Origin: DASQFD01 sp035633255
Lineage (GTDB): Bacteria; Actinomycetota; Actinomycetes; Actinomycetales; Dermatophilaceae
NCBI GenBank assembly: GCA_035633255.1
Contig: DASQFD010000027.1
Location: 1-29,882 of the forward strand
Direction of reading: 5' to 3'
DNA: 29,882 nucleotides
The notes beneath the pieces are model-generated. The model saw nothing but the letters and a program-made list of their open reading frames with translations. It was not told the origin of the DNA and searched no databases. The position numbers and the translations under genes are program-made. This document shows positions 1-6,508 of this stretch, piece by piece (the stretch's first letter is position 1; each line of letters starts with the position of its first letter).

Positions 1-58
1 GGGCCGGGCGTGGCGCGGGCGCGGCCGGGCGTGGCGCGGGCGCGGCCGGGCGTAGCGC
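1..58. repeat. 21-bp GC-rich tandem repeat at window edge
   Basis: Two full copies and one partial copy of a 21-bp unit beginning GGCCGGGCGTGGCGC start at about positions 2, 23 and 44. The unit length is a multiple of three, so it could be the repeat-rich end of a gene lying outside the window, but no open frame can be assigned with what is visible. Confidence 0.75.
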
Positions 59-135
59 AACCGAGAAGCCCGGAAGCCGGGCAGATCTTCCAGGGCAAGG
101 GTTAGCGCCGTCGCATTGTGCAGAAGTGGTCGACG

Positions 136-151
136 GGCCACAATTGTGGCC
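136..151. promoter_or_regulatory. Operator-like 16-bp perfect palindrome before the antitoxin gene
   Basis: The sequence GGCCACAATTGTGGCC is its own reverse complement and ends at the base before the antitoxin ATG. A half-site-like ATTGTG lies at 115-120. Phd/YefM antitoxins typically bind palindromes over their own promoter with the toxin as co-repressor, so this is the likely autoregulation site. I did not find a clear -10 box to go with it. Confidence 0.7.
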
Positions 152-418
152 ATGAGCACCGAACCGCTGCGTGAGGTCCGAGACCACTTCAGTGACGTCG
201 TCGACCGTGTCGAACGCGAGCACGAGCGAGTCACCGTCACCAGGAACGGACGTGCGGCCGCCGTGATCATCAGCCCGGAGGACCTGGCCGAGCTCGAGGA
301 AACCCTCGCCGTCCTGAGCGACCCCACAGCGCTGGCCGACATCCGCCAGGCCGACGCTGCCTACGCCAGTGGAGACGTGGTCCGCGGGGTTGACGCGGTG
401 CGCGCGCTGCGTCCGTGA
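152..418 (+). CDS. Type II antitoxin, Phd/YefM family
   Basis: An 88-residue protein. The N-terminal part (EVRDHFSDVVDRV ... VTVTRNGRAAAVIISPEDL) is the Phd/YefM DNA-binding fold, in which the antitoxin dimer binds its operator. The acidic C-terminal third (residues about 50-88) would wrap the toxin. I chose the ATG at 152 because similarity begins there and the palindrome lies directly upstream; a GTG-type start at 116 would add 12 residues unlike the family. The stop overlaps the toxin start by four bases (GTGA), indicating translational coupling. The family assignment is firm from the motif pattern. The partner toxin is of RelE/ParE type, so the pair is most like YefM-YoeB or RelBE modules. 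Confidence 0.9.
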   Translation: MSTEPLREVRDHFSDVVDRVEREHERVTVTRNGRAAAVIISPEDLAELEETLAVLSDPTALADIRQADAAYASGDVVRGVDAVRALRP

Positions 419-696
419 CGGACGGTTCGCCGTACGAGCTCATCCTGACGCCGCCGGCGGTCCGGGCGATCCGATCGGGGCTTCCCGAGGCGGTTGCGGC
501 TGCGGTGATCGAGTTCCTCACCAGCGCGCTGGTTGTGAACCCTCGCCGGGTCGGCAAGCCGCTCCGTGGAGACCTGGCTGGGATTCGTTCCGCCCGGCGA
601 GGTACCTACCGGGTGCTCTACCGCATCAACGAAAAGCCTCGCGAGGTCGTCATCCTGCGCATCGACCACCGCAATGAGGCATACCGGCCGCACTGA
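415..696 (+). CDS. Type II toxin, RelE/ParE family
   Basis: A 93-residue protein with the compact RelE/ParE fold signature: an N-terminal strand (YELILTPPAVRAI), an amphipathic helix, the basic segment VGKPLRGDLAGIRSARRGTYRVLYRI, and a C-terminal strand ending VVILRIDHRNEAYRPH. The basic SARRGTYRVLYR segment and the His/Tyr-containing C-terminus resemble RelE-type ribosome-dependent mRNA interferases of actinobacteria more than gyrase-directed ParE, but the target cannot be fixed by eye. It starts at a GTG overlapping the antitoxin stop, as usual for these two-gene operons. The length is typical and nothing looks broken, so the module is probably functional. A hairpin at 701-736 follows the stop. 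Confidence 0.88.
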   Translation: MTDGSPYELILTPPAVRAIRSGLPEAVAAAVIEFLTSALVVNPRRVGKPLRGDLAGIRSARRGTYRVLYRINEKPREVVILRIDHRNEAYRPH

Positions 697-700
697 AGTC

Positions 701-736
701 GCGGCCTTCGGTTCACTCGAACTACCCCGAAGCCGC
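701..736 (+). terminator. Hairpin after the RelE/ParE toxin gene
   Basis: Arms GCGGCCTTCGG (701-711) and CCGAAGCCGC (727-736) form a roughly 10-bp stem with one bulged base and a loop of about 15 nt. There is no T-run, as is common for actinobacterial terminators. It lies 4 bases after the toxin stop codon. Confidence 0.6.
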
Positions 737-865
737 GTCTACCCCGCCTGCGGGGGCTGCCGCGAACGCGGGGCCTGGGTCTTGCGTCAGGTGGTCCGAG
801 TGCCTGGCCGCGGTGGCGGCGGGCGGGGTCTGGGCGCATCGGTGGTCGCCGCGTGAGGTGATCCC

Positions 866-1220
866 ATGTCCACTCCGACGACCCTGTTGCCGTTCCAGCC
901 GGCATCCATGTCGACCGCCCAACTGGCGGCGGTCTCGTTCCCGGCCCGCTCCCCCGGGCGCACGAGCCACCGGTACGCCTTCCAGCTGCGGGAGGCGTTC
1001 GCCTGGGCATCGGCACCTGGCCGTGCACGCCCGGCTACGCAAGGTTCGGCGCGACGAGTCCCGCACCCAAGGGCTGGACCGGCTCGAGCTGATCCGAGCC
1101 GCAGCGGTGCGCATCGAGGACTACGCCGACACCCTGCGTGGGCACCGCGTCATCCGGCTGGTCGGCAAGGGCAACAAGCCCGCGGTGCACGTCCTCACCG
1201 CCTTCGTCACCGCCGTGTGA
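866..1220 (+). pseudogene. Degenerate tyrosine recombinase (phage-type integrase)
   Basis: Two frames together hold pieces of one integrase. The ATG at 866 (AGGTGAT-like ribosome site before it) begins a start region with STAQLAAVSF and YAFQLREAFAW, the SAM-like core-binding start of tyrosine integrases. Near 1005-1015 the frame changes, and the next frame carries ESRTQGLDRLEL, then RGHRVIRLVGKGNKPAVHVL, the catalytic-domain beta-strand region, before a stop at 1218. Compared with the family as I know it, the stretch between the core-binding start and DESRT is missing. So is the helix with the first catalytic Arg after GLDRLEL, and everything carrying the HxxR and Tyr motifs. At least two deletions, a frameshift and a 3' truncation make it inactive. 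It is a scar of a past mobile element next to two toxin-antitoxin loci. Confidence 0.8.
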
Positions 1221-1246
1221 TCTGTTTCCGCCTGGTGCTGGGCGGC

Positions 1247-1609
1247 TCAGTGCCAACCGCTGAGTGCATCGGCGTTGTTCTCGACCGTCGGCTCGCTACG
1301 GGCGACGGCCATGACGAGCTCGTACGCGTCGTCGTCGGGCGCGTCGATCGTGACGTCGTTGAGCCCGTAGAACACCACGGTCGCCAGCCACCCGAGACGG
1401 CTGTTGCCGTCGACCAGTGCGTGGTTGCGCACGATCGACTCGAGCAGGACGGCGGCCTTGGTGTCCAGGTCGGCGTAGGCCGGGCGGCCGTAGAGCTCGA
1501 CCTGGGGCCGATGGGCGGCAGCGTCGAGGAGGCCGATGTCCCGGACCGGTCCGACCCCGAGGTCGTTGGCCAGCGTGAGCAGGTCCTCCAGCGAGAGGTA
1601 GGACGTCAC
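1247..1609 (-). CDS. Doc-type toxin (Fic/Doc family)
   Basis: A 120-residue protein. Doc toxins phosphorylate EF-Tu and stop translation; Fic relatives AMPylate targets. The Fic core is visible: VRDIGLLDAAAHRP (helix before the active site), RPAYADLDTKAAVLLESIVRN, and the active-site motif HALVDGNSR at residues 63-71. His63, Asp67, Asn69 and Arg71 match H-x-F-x-(D/N)-x-N-K-R, but the family Lys is Ser70 and the Phe position is Leu65. The start codon overlaps the stop of the upstream antitoxin by four bases (ATGA). Length is normal for Doc. The Lys-to-Ser change leaves the reaction uncertain (kinase-like Doc, AMPylase-like Fic, or weakened enzyme). Family assignment is secure; activity is inference. 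Confidence 0.9.
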   Translation of the reverse strand: MTSYLSLEDLLTLANDLGVGPVRDIGLLDAAAHRPQVELYGRPAYADLDTKAAVLLESIVRNHALVDGNSRLGWLATVVFYGLNDVTIDAPDDDAYELVMAVARSEPTVENNADALSGWH

Positions 1610-1809
1610 CGGCCGAGGCGCTCGAGCAGGTCGGCGTAGCGAGCCCGAGCCGCGGCGGAGAGATCACGGACCCGGTCATCACGGACCCGACGCGCGGCCG
1701 CGTCGCGGATTGCGCGCACGGTCGCTTCCTGCTTGCTGATGCCCTGAGCCTCGGCGAGCAGCGCCAGCGCCCGCTCGTCCTCATCGGTCAGCCGCAACGT
1801 CATGGCCAT
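1606..1809 (-). CDS. Ribbon-helix-helix antitoxin partnered with Doc
   Basis: A 67-residue protein beginning MAMTLRLTDEDERALALLAE. The short beta strand (MTLRLT) followed by two helices (EDERALALLAEAQ, SKQEATVRAIRDAAARR) is the CopG/Arc-type ribbon-helix-helix DNA-binding fold. The C-terminal segment RDLSAAARARYADLLERL is the likely toxin-binding tail. Start at 1809 or the second ATG at 1803; both lie just after the operator-like repeat, and longer starts would run through that operator. The gene overlaps the Doc toxin start by four bases. The antitoxin should repress its own operon and neutralise Doc. RHH rather than Phd partners with Doc toxins occur in mycobacteria and relatives. Confidence 0.85.
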   Translation of the reverse strand: MAMTLRLTDEDERALALLAEAQGISKQEATVRAIRDAAARRVRDDRVRDLSAAARARYADLLERLGR

Positions 1810-1816
1810 GCGACAA

Positions 1817-1834
1817 TGGTACCAAACTGGTATC
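1817..1834 (-). promoter_or_regulatory. Operator-like inverted repeat of the RHH-Doc operon
   Basis: On the minus strand this reads GATACCA-GTTT-GGTACCA: half-sites GATACCA and TGGTACC form an imperfect palindrome (6 of 7 bases) ending 7 nt before the first ATG. The position directly at the start codon suggests an RHH operator overlapping a leaderless or near-leaderless promoter. It is one of the few AT-rich points in this region. Confidence 0.6.
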
Positions 1835-1868
1835 ACGAGCATCGGTCGGGCCGTGGCGGCGCCGGGCC

Positions 1869-1902
1869 GTGGCACCGCAGGGCCGTGGTGCGGCGGTGCC
1901 AC
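1869..1902 (-). terminator. Hairpin downstream of asd
   Basis: Perfect 10-bp arms GTGGCACCGC (1869-1878) and GCGGTGCCAC (1893-1902) with a 14-nt loop lie 13 bases beyond the asd stop codon, on the asd transcript side. No T-run is present. Confidence 0.55.
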
Positions 1903-1915
1903 CGCACGGACCGGC

Positions 1916-2950
1916 TCAGCGACGGGCGAGGAGCAGCTCGGCGATCTGGACCGCGTTGAGGGCGGCGCCCTTGCGCAGGTTGTCCCCGACGACGAACAGG
2001 TTCAGGCCCTTGCCCTCCGGCGCGGCCTGGTCGGCGCGCACCCGCCCCACGAAGACCTCGTCCCGCCCGGCCGCCTCGAGCGGGTTCGGCACATCGGTGA
2101 CGACCACGCCCGGCGCGTTCTTGAGCAGGTCCAGGGCCGACTCGGGCGAGAGGCCGTCGGCGAACTCGGCGTGCAGGGCCAGCGAGTGCCCCGTGAAGAC
2201 CGGCACGCGCACGCACGTCCCGGACACCCGCAGGTCAGGGACGTGGAGGATCCTGCGCGACTCGTTGCGGAGCTTCTGCTCCTCGTCGGTCTCCCCCGAG
2301 CCGTCGTCGACCAGCGACCCGGCGAGCGGCACGACGTTGAAGGCGACAGGCACGGCATACACGGCGGGTGAGGGCAGCGTCAGCGCACCGCCGTCGCGCG
2401 CCAGGTCCTTGGGGTCGCCGGAGGCGTAGCCGGCGCGCAGCTGGGCGTCGAGCTCGGTCAGGCCCTTGCCGCCGGAGCCGGAGACGGCCTGGTAGCTCGA
2501 CACGTGCAGCCGCACCAGCCCGGCCGCGTCGTGCAGCGGCCCGAGCACCGGCATCGCGGCCATCGTCGTGCAGTTGGGGTTGGCGACGATGCCCCTGGGG
2601 ATCGAGTCCAGGTCGCCCGGGTTGACCTCGCTGACGACGAGCGGGACGTCGGGGTCCTTGCGCCACGCGCTGGAGTTGTCGACGACCGTGGCGCCGGCGG
2701 CGGCGACCTTCGGCGCCCACTCCCTGGAGGTGGAGCCGCCGTTGGAGAACAGCGCGACGTCCAGGCCCGCGAAGTCGGCGGTCGCCGTGTCCTCGACGGT
2801 CACCTCGCCGTCGCGCCACGGGAGCGTGGTGCCCGCCGAGCGCGCCGAGGCGAAGAACCGCACGTCCTCGACGGGGACGTCGCGCTCCTCGAGGAGGGTG
2901 CGCATGACCGCGCCCACCTGGCCGGTGGCGCCGAAGACTCCGATCCGCAT
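1916..2950 (-). CDS. asd: Aspartate-semialdehyde dehydrogenase
   Basis: A 344-residue NADPH-dependent enzyme that converts aspartyl phosphate to aspartate semialdehyde, the branch point to lysine/diaminopimelate, threonine and methionine. The N-terminal GVFGATGQVGAVM is the nucleotide-binding loop, and Cys127 in NPNCTTM is the catalytic cysteine. SSYQAVSGSGGKG and RVPVFTGHS (catalytic His region) follow, then the C-terminal NLRKGAALNAVQIAE typical of Asd. The start chosen is the ATG at 2950, where MRIGVFGATG begins; a longer frame to 3046 adds 32 residues without family character. A TATCCT box lies 7 nt before this ATG, suggesting a leaderless mRNA. The usual partner lysC (aspartokinase) is not next to it here, since remnants and other genes occupy that side. 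Confidence 0.96.
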   Translation of the reverse strand: MRIGVFGATGQVGAVMRTLLEERDVPVEDVRFFASARSAGTTLPWRDGEVTVEDTATADFAGLDVALFSNGGSTSREWAPKVAAAGATVVDNSSAWRKDPDVPLVVSEVNPGDLDSIPRGIVANPNCTTMAAMPVLGPLHDAAGLVRLHVSSYQAVSGSGGKGLTELDAQLRAGYASGDPKDLARDGGALTLPSPAVYAVPVAFNVVPLAGSLVDDGSGETDEEQKLRNESRRILHVPDLRVSGTCVRVPVFTGHSLALHAEFADGLSPESALDLLKNAPGVVVTDVPNPLEAAGRDEVFVGRVRADQAAPEGKGLNLFVVGDNLRKGAALNAVQIAELLLARR

Positions 2951-2957
2951 GCGGTTC

Positions 2958-2963
2958 AGGATA
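2958..2963 (-). promoter_or_regulatory. -10 box, leaderless promoter of asd
   Basis: TATCCT on the minus strand, 7 nt before the asd ATG. The spacing matches the TANNNT-to-start distance of leaderless actinobacterial genes and supports the ATG at 2950. No convincing -35 was seen. Confidence 0.5.
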
Positions 2964-3055
2964 CGGAGGACGGCGCGTATGCCGGTGACGCCGCCCACGA
3001 TCCGGCGCGCCGCCTGGGCGCGCGTCACGGAGGACGACTCAGACACGCCTCGCAG

Positions 3056-3262
3056 TCACTCGTCGCGCTCGGGCTCGACCCGGGCCTCAGCTCGCAGCTC
3101 CTCCGTCGTGGGTCCCGCCCCCTGGTACGCACCCATGGGCGCCTCGACGGGGTCGTTCGGCACCGGACGGACGACGAGGTGGCGGTCGTGCTCGATCACG
3201 AGGACGCGCTCCGCTCCCCATCTGCGCCGGGCATCCCGGGGGGACCCCGCGTCGAGGGCGAA
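3056..3262 (-). pseudogene. Remnant of an AbrB/MazE-type (VapB-like) antitoxin
   Basis: The minus strand reads, without interruption to a TGA at 3056-3058, FALDAGSPRDARRRWG, then AERVLVIEHDRHLVVRPVPN, then DPVEAPMGAYQGAGPTTEEL and RAEARVEPERDE. The pattern of a short swapped-hairpin DNA-binding strand (normally ...RGRITIPxxLRRRWG) followed by a 'HLVVRPVP-DDP' strand and a toxin-binding tail is that of AbrB-fold antitoxins. The N-terminal strand appears to have lost residues between DA and PRD. The frame has no ATG upstream and closes at a stop near 3320; the only in-frame GTG (3199) would leave 47 residues without the DNA-binding half. No PIN toxin follows. I read it as a decayed antitoxin; a short expressed GTG-started peptide is the alternative. 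Confidence 0.55.
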
Positions 3263-3292
3263 TGCCGGATGGTGGCCGAGGAGCTCCGCCCC

Positions 3293-3298
3293 TAGGAT
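3293..3298 (+). promoter_or_regulatory. -10 box, leaderless promoter of the mesaconyl-CoA operon
   Basis: TAGGAT followed by 6 nt and then the ATG at 3305. This fits the leaderless pattern repeated elsewhere in the window and supports the chosen start of the lyase gene. Confidence 0.6.
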
Positions 3299-3304
3299 CT
3301 GGGA

Positions 3305-4204
3305 ATGGTGGCCCGGCGCTCATGCCTCTCCGTCCCCGGCTCCTCGGAGAAGATGCTGGGGAAGGCCAGGGGGCTCCCGGCGGACGAGCTGGTCCTGGAC
3401 CTCGAGGACGCCGTCGCCCCTCCGGTGAAGGACGAGGCGCGGGAGCGGGTCGCGGCGGCCCTGCGGGACGGCGCCTTCGGTGACCGCGTGGTCGCCGTGA
3501 GGGTCAACGCCGTGGACACCCGATGGGGCTGGCGCGACGTCGCGACGCTCGCCGAGCGCTCGAACGGTCCGCTCTCCCTGGTGCTCCCCAAGGTCGAGCA
3601 CCCGGCAGACGTCACCTGGGTCGAGCGGCTGCTCGACGCGCTGGGGGAGGGCGCGCGCGGCATCCGGCTGCAGGCGCTCATCGAGTCCGCGGCCGGGCTG
3701 GCGTGGTGCCGGGAGATCGCGACGGCGTCGCCGCGGCTGGAGGCGCTGATTCTCGGCTACGCCGACCTGTCCGCGTCGCTCGGCCGGCCCTCCGGCGTCG
3801 AGGATCCGCCCGAGAGCTGGGTCCACGCTCAGGAGAGCGTGCTCGTCGCCGCCCGGACCGGCGGCCTCCAGGCGATCGACGGCCCCTACCTCGGCTTCCG
3901 CGACGAGGACGGGCTGCGCCGGCGGGCGGAGCACGCTCGCCGGCTGGGCTACGACGGGAAGTGGGCCATCCACCCCGTGCAGGTGACGGTGATCGAAGGG
4001 GTCTTCACGCCCACCAGCGAGGAGTTCCGCACCGCGCAGGCGGTGATCGCGGCCCTCGAGCAGGCGGAGGCCGCAGGCCGGGGCGCCGCCGAGCTGGACG
4101 GCGCGATGGTGGACGAGGCGAGCCGGCGGCAGGCGGTCGGGATCGTCGCCCGTGGCGAGGCCGCGGGGGTGGCGACAGCCCAGAGGGCGGGGGTCGGGCC
4201 GTGA
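3305..4204 (+). CDS. HpcH/HpaI-CitE family lyase, likely beta-methylmalyl/malyl/citramalyl-CoA lyase
   Basis: A 299-residue TIM-barrel protein of the CitE/HpcH family, which make or cleave C-C bonds in 3-hydroxyacyl-CoAs using Mg2+. Visible family motifs are LSVPGSSEKMLGKA (CoA-binding start), ADELVLDLEDAV, VVAVRVNAVDTRWG, LQALIESAAGL (metal-ligand Glu), LGYADLSASLG (metal-ligand Asp region) and YDGKWAIHPVQV. The next two genes resemble Mch and Mct of the 3-hydroxypropionate bicycle. The expected reaction is therefore condensation of glyoxylate with propionyl-CoA to beta-methylmalyl-CoA and/or cleavage of citramalyl-CoA to acetyl-CoA and pyruvate. Stand-alone citrate lyase beta subunit is unlikely because CitF/CitD are absent. 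The GTG of the next gene overlaps its stop by four bases. Substrate is inferred from context; the family is certain. Confidence 0.88.
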   Translation: MVARRSCLSVPGSSEKMLGKARGLPADELVLDLEDAVAPPVKDEARERVAAALRDGAFGDRVVAVRVNAVDTRWGWRDVATLAERSNGPLSLVLPKVEHPADVTWVERLLDALGEGARGIRLQALIESAAGLAWCREIATASPRLEALILGYADLSASLGRPSGVEDPPESWVHAQESVLVAARTGGLQAIDGPYLGFRDEDGLRRRAEHARRLGYDGKWAIHPVQVTVIEGVFTPTSEEFRTAQAVIAALEQAEAAGRGAAELDGAMVDEASRRQAVGIVARGEAAGVATAQRAGVGP

Positions 4205-5238
4205 GCACCGAGACCCTGCCCGACAGCGCACGGCGCCGCGTGGTGGGTGGCCCCTACTTCGAGGACTTCTCCCGAGGGGACGTCTTCGCCGACGCACCTG
4301 GGCTCACGGTGACGTCCGGCCTCGCCGCCGTGCACCAGGCGGTGGTCGGCGACCGGCTGCAGCTCGCTCTCGACGCGGCCCTCGCCGAGGAGGTCACCGG
4401 CCGGGCGGCGCTGCTCGCCCACCCCAGCCTCGTCTGCGACGTCGCCATCGGTCAGTCGACGTTCGCCTCGCATCGGGTCCGGGCCAACCTCTTCTACCGC
4501 GGGCTGGTGCTCGCCCGCCCGGTCTTCCTCGGCGAGACGCTGCGGACGCGCACCGAGGTGGTGGCGCTGAAGCAGAACCGTCGCCGGGAGGGCGCGCCGG
4601 CCACCGGGCTGGTCGTCCTGCGGATGCGGACGACGACCTCCGACGGAGACGCGGTCCTGGACTTCTGGCGGTGCCCGATGATCCCGCTGCGCGACCCCGC
4701 CACCGAAACCGGCCACGCCGACGACCTCAGCGTCATCCCGCAGCAGCTCGACCCCGCCGTCGTGAGGCGGGCGGTGCCGCCGTGGCGGCTTGCCCCGTTG
4801 CGCGAGGCCGCAGCACCGCCGTATGCCGCGGACCTGCGGCCCGGCGACGAGCTCGTGGTCGAGGGCGGAGACGTGGTGAGCGCCGCCCCGGAGCTCGCGC
4901 GGCTCACCCTCAACCTCGCGATGGCCCACACCGACCCCGCCACGACCACCGACGGGAGAGCCCTGGTCTACGGAGGGCACACCATCTCCGTCGCGGCCGC
5001 GCACGCGACCCGGGCGCTTCCGGCGCTGGCCACGGTCGTCGCATGGGAGGGGTGTGACCACACCGGTCCGGTCTATGAGGGTGACGTGCTGCGCAGCCGC
5101 TTCCTCGTCGAGGCGGTCGACCCGCTGGATGACGGCGCGCTGGTCTCCCTGCGAGCCTTGGTCGACGCCGTGCGAGGCCCCGAGTACGGCGCGGCCGACC
5201 AGGTGCTCGACTGGCGGTTCATCGCGCTGGTCGCCTGA
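4201..5238 (+). CDS. Double-hotdog MaoC-type hydratase, likely mesaconyl-C1-CoA hydratase (beta-methylmalyl-CoA dehydratase)
   Basis: A 345-residue protein made of two hotdog domains. The first begins GGPYFEDFSRGDVF (residues about 14-27) and continues with LAHPSLVCDVAIGQSTFASH, RANLFYRGLVLARPVFLGET and a hydratase strand VLRMRTTT. The second, near residues 200-340, has RPGDELV, LARLTLNLAMAHTDP, VYGGHTISVAAAHATRALP and GPVYEGDVL. The PYFEDF opening and double-domain length match the Mch/Mcd type better than single-domain MaoC enzymes. It would interconvert beta-methylmalyl-CoA and mesaconyl-C1-CoA. Itaconyl-CoA or mesaconyl-C4-CoA hydratase are alternatives from the same superfamily. The start is the GTG overlapping the lyase stop (GTGA); a frame extending back to 3523 is only read-through inside the lyase gene. 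Confidence 0.82.
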   Translation: MSTETLPDSARRRVVGGPYFEDFSRGDVFADAPGLTVTSGLAAVHQAVVGDRLQLALDAALAEEVTGRAALLAHPSLVCDVAIGQSTFASHRVRANLFYRGLVLARPVFLGETLRTRTEVVALKQNRRREGAPATGLVVLRMRTTTSDGDAVLDFWRCPMIPLRDPATETGHADDLSVIPQQLDPAVVRRAVPPWRLAPLREAAAPPYAADLRPGDELVVEGGDVVSAAPELARLTLNLAMAHTDPATTTDGRALVYGGHTISVAAAHATRALPALATVVAWEGCDHTGPVYEGDVLRSRFLVEAVDPLDDGALVSLRALVDAVRGPEYGAADQVLDWRFIALVA

Positions 5239-5254
5239 GGGACGAGAGGGAGTC

Positions 5255-6472
5255 ATGCCCGGTGTGCTGGAGGGACTGCGGGTCGTCGAGGGGTCGGCGT
5301 TCGTCGCCGCACCGCTCGGCGGGATGACGCTGGCCCAGCTCGGTGCGGACGTCATCCGCTTCGACCCGATCGGGGGCGGCCTCGACCGGGGCCGCTGGCC
5401 GATCACCAAGGACGGTCACAGCCTCTTCTGGGCGGGGCTCAACAAGGCGAAGCGGTCGATCCAGGTCGACATCACGCGCGCCGAGGGCCGTGAGCTGATC
5501 ACGGCGCTGATCACCGCCCCCGGGCCCGACGCGGGCCTGTTCCTGAGCAACTTCCCGGCCCGCGGCTTCCTCGACGACGCGGTCCTGCGGGGGCGACGGT
5601 CGGACCTGATCTACGTCAACATCGTCGGCAACCACGACGGCACCTCGGCCGTGGACTACACCGTCAACCCGGCCACCGGTTTCGCGTGGGCCACCGGTCC
5701 GCGCAACCTCGGCATACCGTTCAACCACCTCCTCCCGGCCTGGGACGCCATCACCGGCATCCTCGCCACCACGTCGCTGCTCGCCGCGGAACGGCACCGC
5801 ACGCGCACCGGAGAGGGCCAGCGCGTGACCATCGCGCTGTCCGACGTCGCCTTCTGGATGGTGGGCAACCTCGGCAAGATCGCCGAGGTGCAGATCAACC
5901 GCCACGAGCGGCGCAAGGACGGCAACTACCTTTACGGCGCCTTCGGCCGTGACTTCGCCACCGCAGACGGCCGTCGGGTCATGATCGTGGCGCTGACCCC
6001 ACGGCAGTGGCAGAGCCTCGTCGCGGTCACCGGGCTCGGCGAGGCGTTCGACATCATCGGCAAGGTGATGAGCGTCGACCTGAACGAGGAGGGTGGCCGC
6101 TTTCTCGCCCGAGAGATGATCGGGGCCACCCTGCGACCCTGGGTGCTCGCCCGCACGCTCCCGGAGGTGGCGAAGCTCTTCGACGAGGCGGGCGTGCTCT
6201 GGGGGCCCTACCAGACGTTCAGCCAGCTGGTGCGCGAGGACCCCCGTTGCTCGACGGACAACGAGCTGTTCGCCGAGGTCGAGCAGCCGGGGATCGGCAC
6301 CTACCTCATGCCGGGCGCACCCTCGGTCTTCTCCGCGGCCGACCGGCTGCCGCCGCGTCCCGCCCCGGCCCTGGGTGAGCACACCGACGAGGTCCTCGCC
6401 GAGGTGCTCGGCCTGGGCGGGGCCGAGATCGGTCGGCTGCACGACACCGGAGTCGTCGCCGGGGAGGACTGA
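5255..6472 (+). CDS. mct: Class III CoA-transferase, likely mesaconyl-CoA C1-C4 CoA transferase
   Basis: A 405-residue CaiB/BaiF family protein. The opening VLEGLRVVEGSAFVAAPLGG, then MTLAQLGADVIRFDPIGGGL, the segment LFWAGLNKAKRSIQVD, FLSNFPARGFLDD, and VNIVGNHDGTSAVDYTVNP are, from memory, strikingly like Chloroflexus Mct. That enzyme moves CoA intramolecularly from C1 to C4 of mesaconate. Family-level features (Asp after the Rossmann part, TGEGQRVTIALSD) are present and the length is close to the known enzyme. It starts at ATG 5255 with AGAGGGAG just before, 16 bases after the hydratase, so the three genes form one operon. A general formyl/succinyl-CoA transferase is the fallback. One Ile is encoded by the rare codon ATA inside a CGGCATAC octamer (5712-5717). 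Confidence 0.85.
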   Translation: MPGVLEGLRVVEGSAFVAAPLGGMTLAQLGADVIRFDPIGGGLDRGRWPITKDGHSLFWAGLNKAKRSIQVDITRAEGRELITALITAPGPDAGLFLSNFPARGFLDDAVLRGRRSDLIYVNIVGNHDGTSAVDYTVNPATGFAWATGPRNLGIPFNHLLPAWDAITGILATTSLLAAERHRTRTGEGQRVTIALSDVAFWMVGNLGKIAEVQINRHERRKDGNYLYGAFGRDFATADGRRVMIVALTPRQWQSLVAVTGLGEAFDIIGKVMSVDLNEEGGRFLAREMIGATLRPWVLARTLPEVAKLFDEAGVLWGPYQTFSQLVREDPRCSTDNELFAEVEQPGIGTYLMPGAPSVFSAADRLPPRPAPALGEHTDEVLAEVLGLGGAEIGRLHDTGVVAGED

Positions 6473-6474
6473 GG

Positions 6475-6508
6475 CGCCGCACGTCCTGGTGGCTGCCCAG
6501 GTGCGGCG
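6475..6508. terminator. Hairpin between convergent mct and era
   Basis: Arms CGCCGCA (6475-6481) and TGCGGCG (6502-6508) enclose an inner CCTGG/CCAGG pairing. It starts 2 bases after the mct stop. A second small symmetric stretch, CCTCGCGAGG, lies nearby on the era side at about 6557-6566. Confidence 0.5.

Noticed and set aside
1..58. Possible CRISPR array
   Set aside because: Units are directly adjacent with no spacers; simple tandem repeat. No cas genes in the window.
3305..6472. Citrate lyase operon
   Set aside because: Only a CitE-like protein is present; CitD, CitF and CitC are absent, and the neighbours point to mesaconyl-CoA chemistry.
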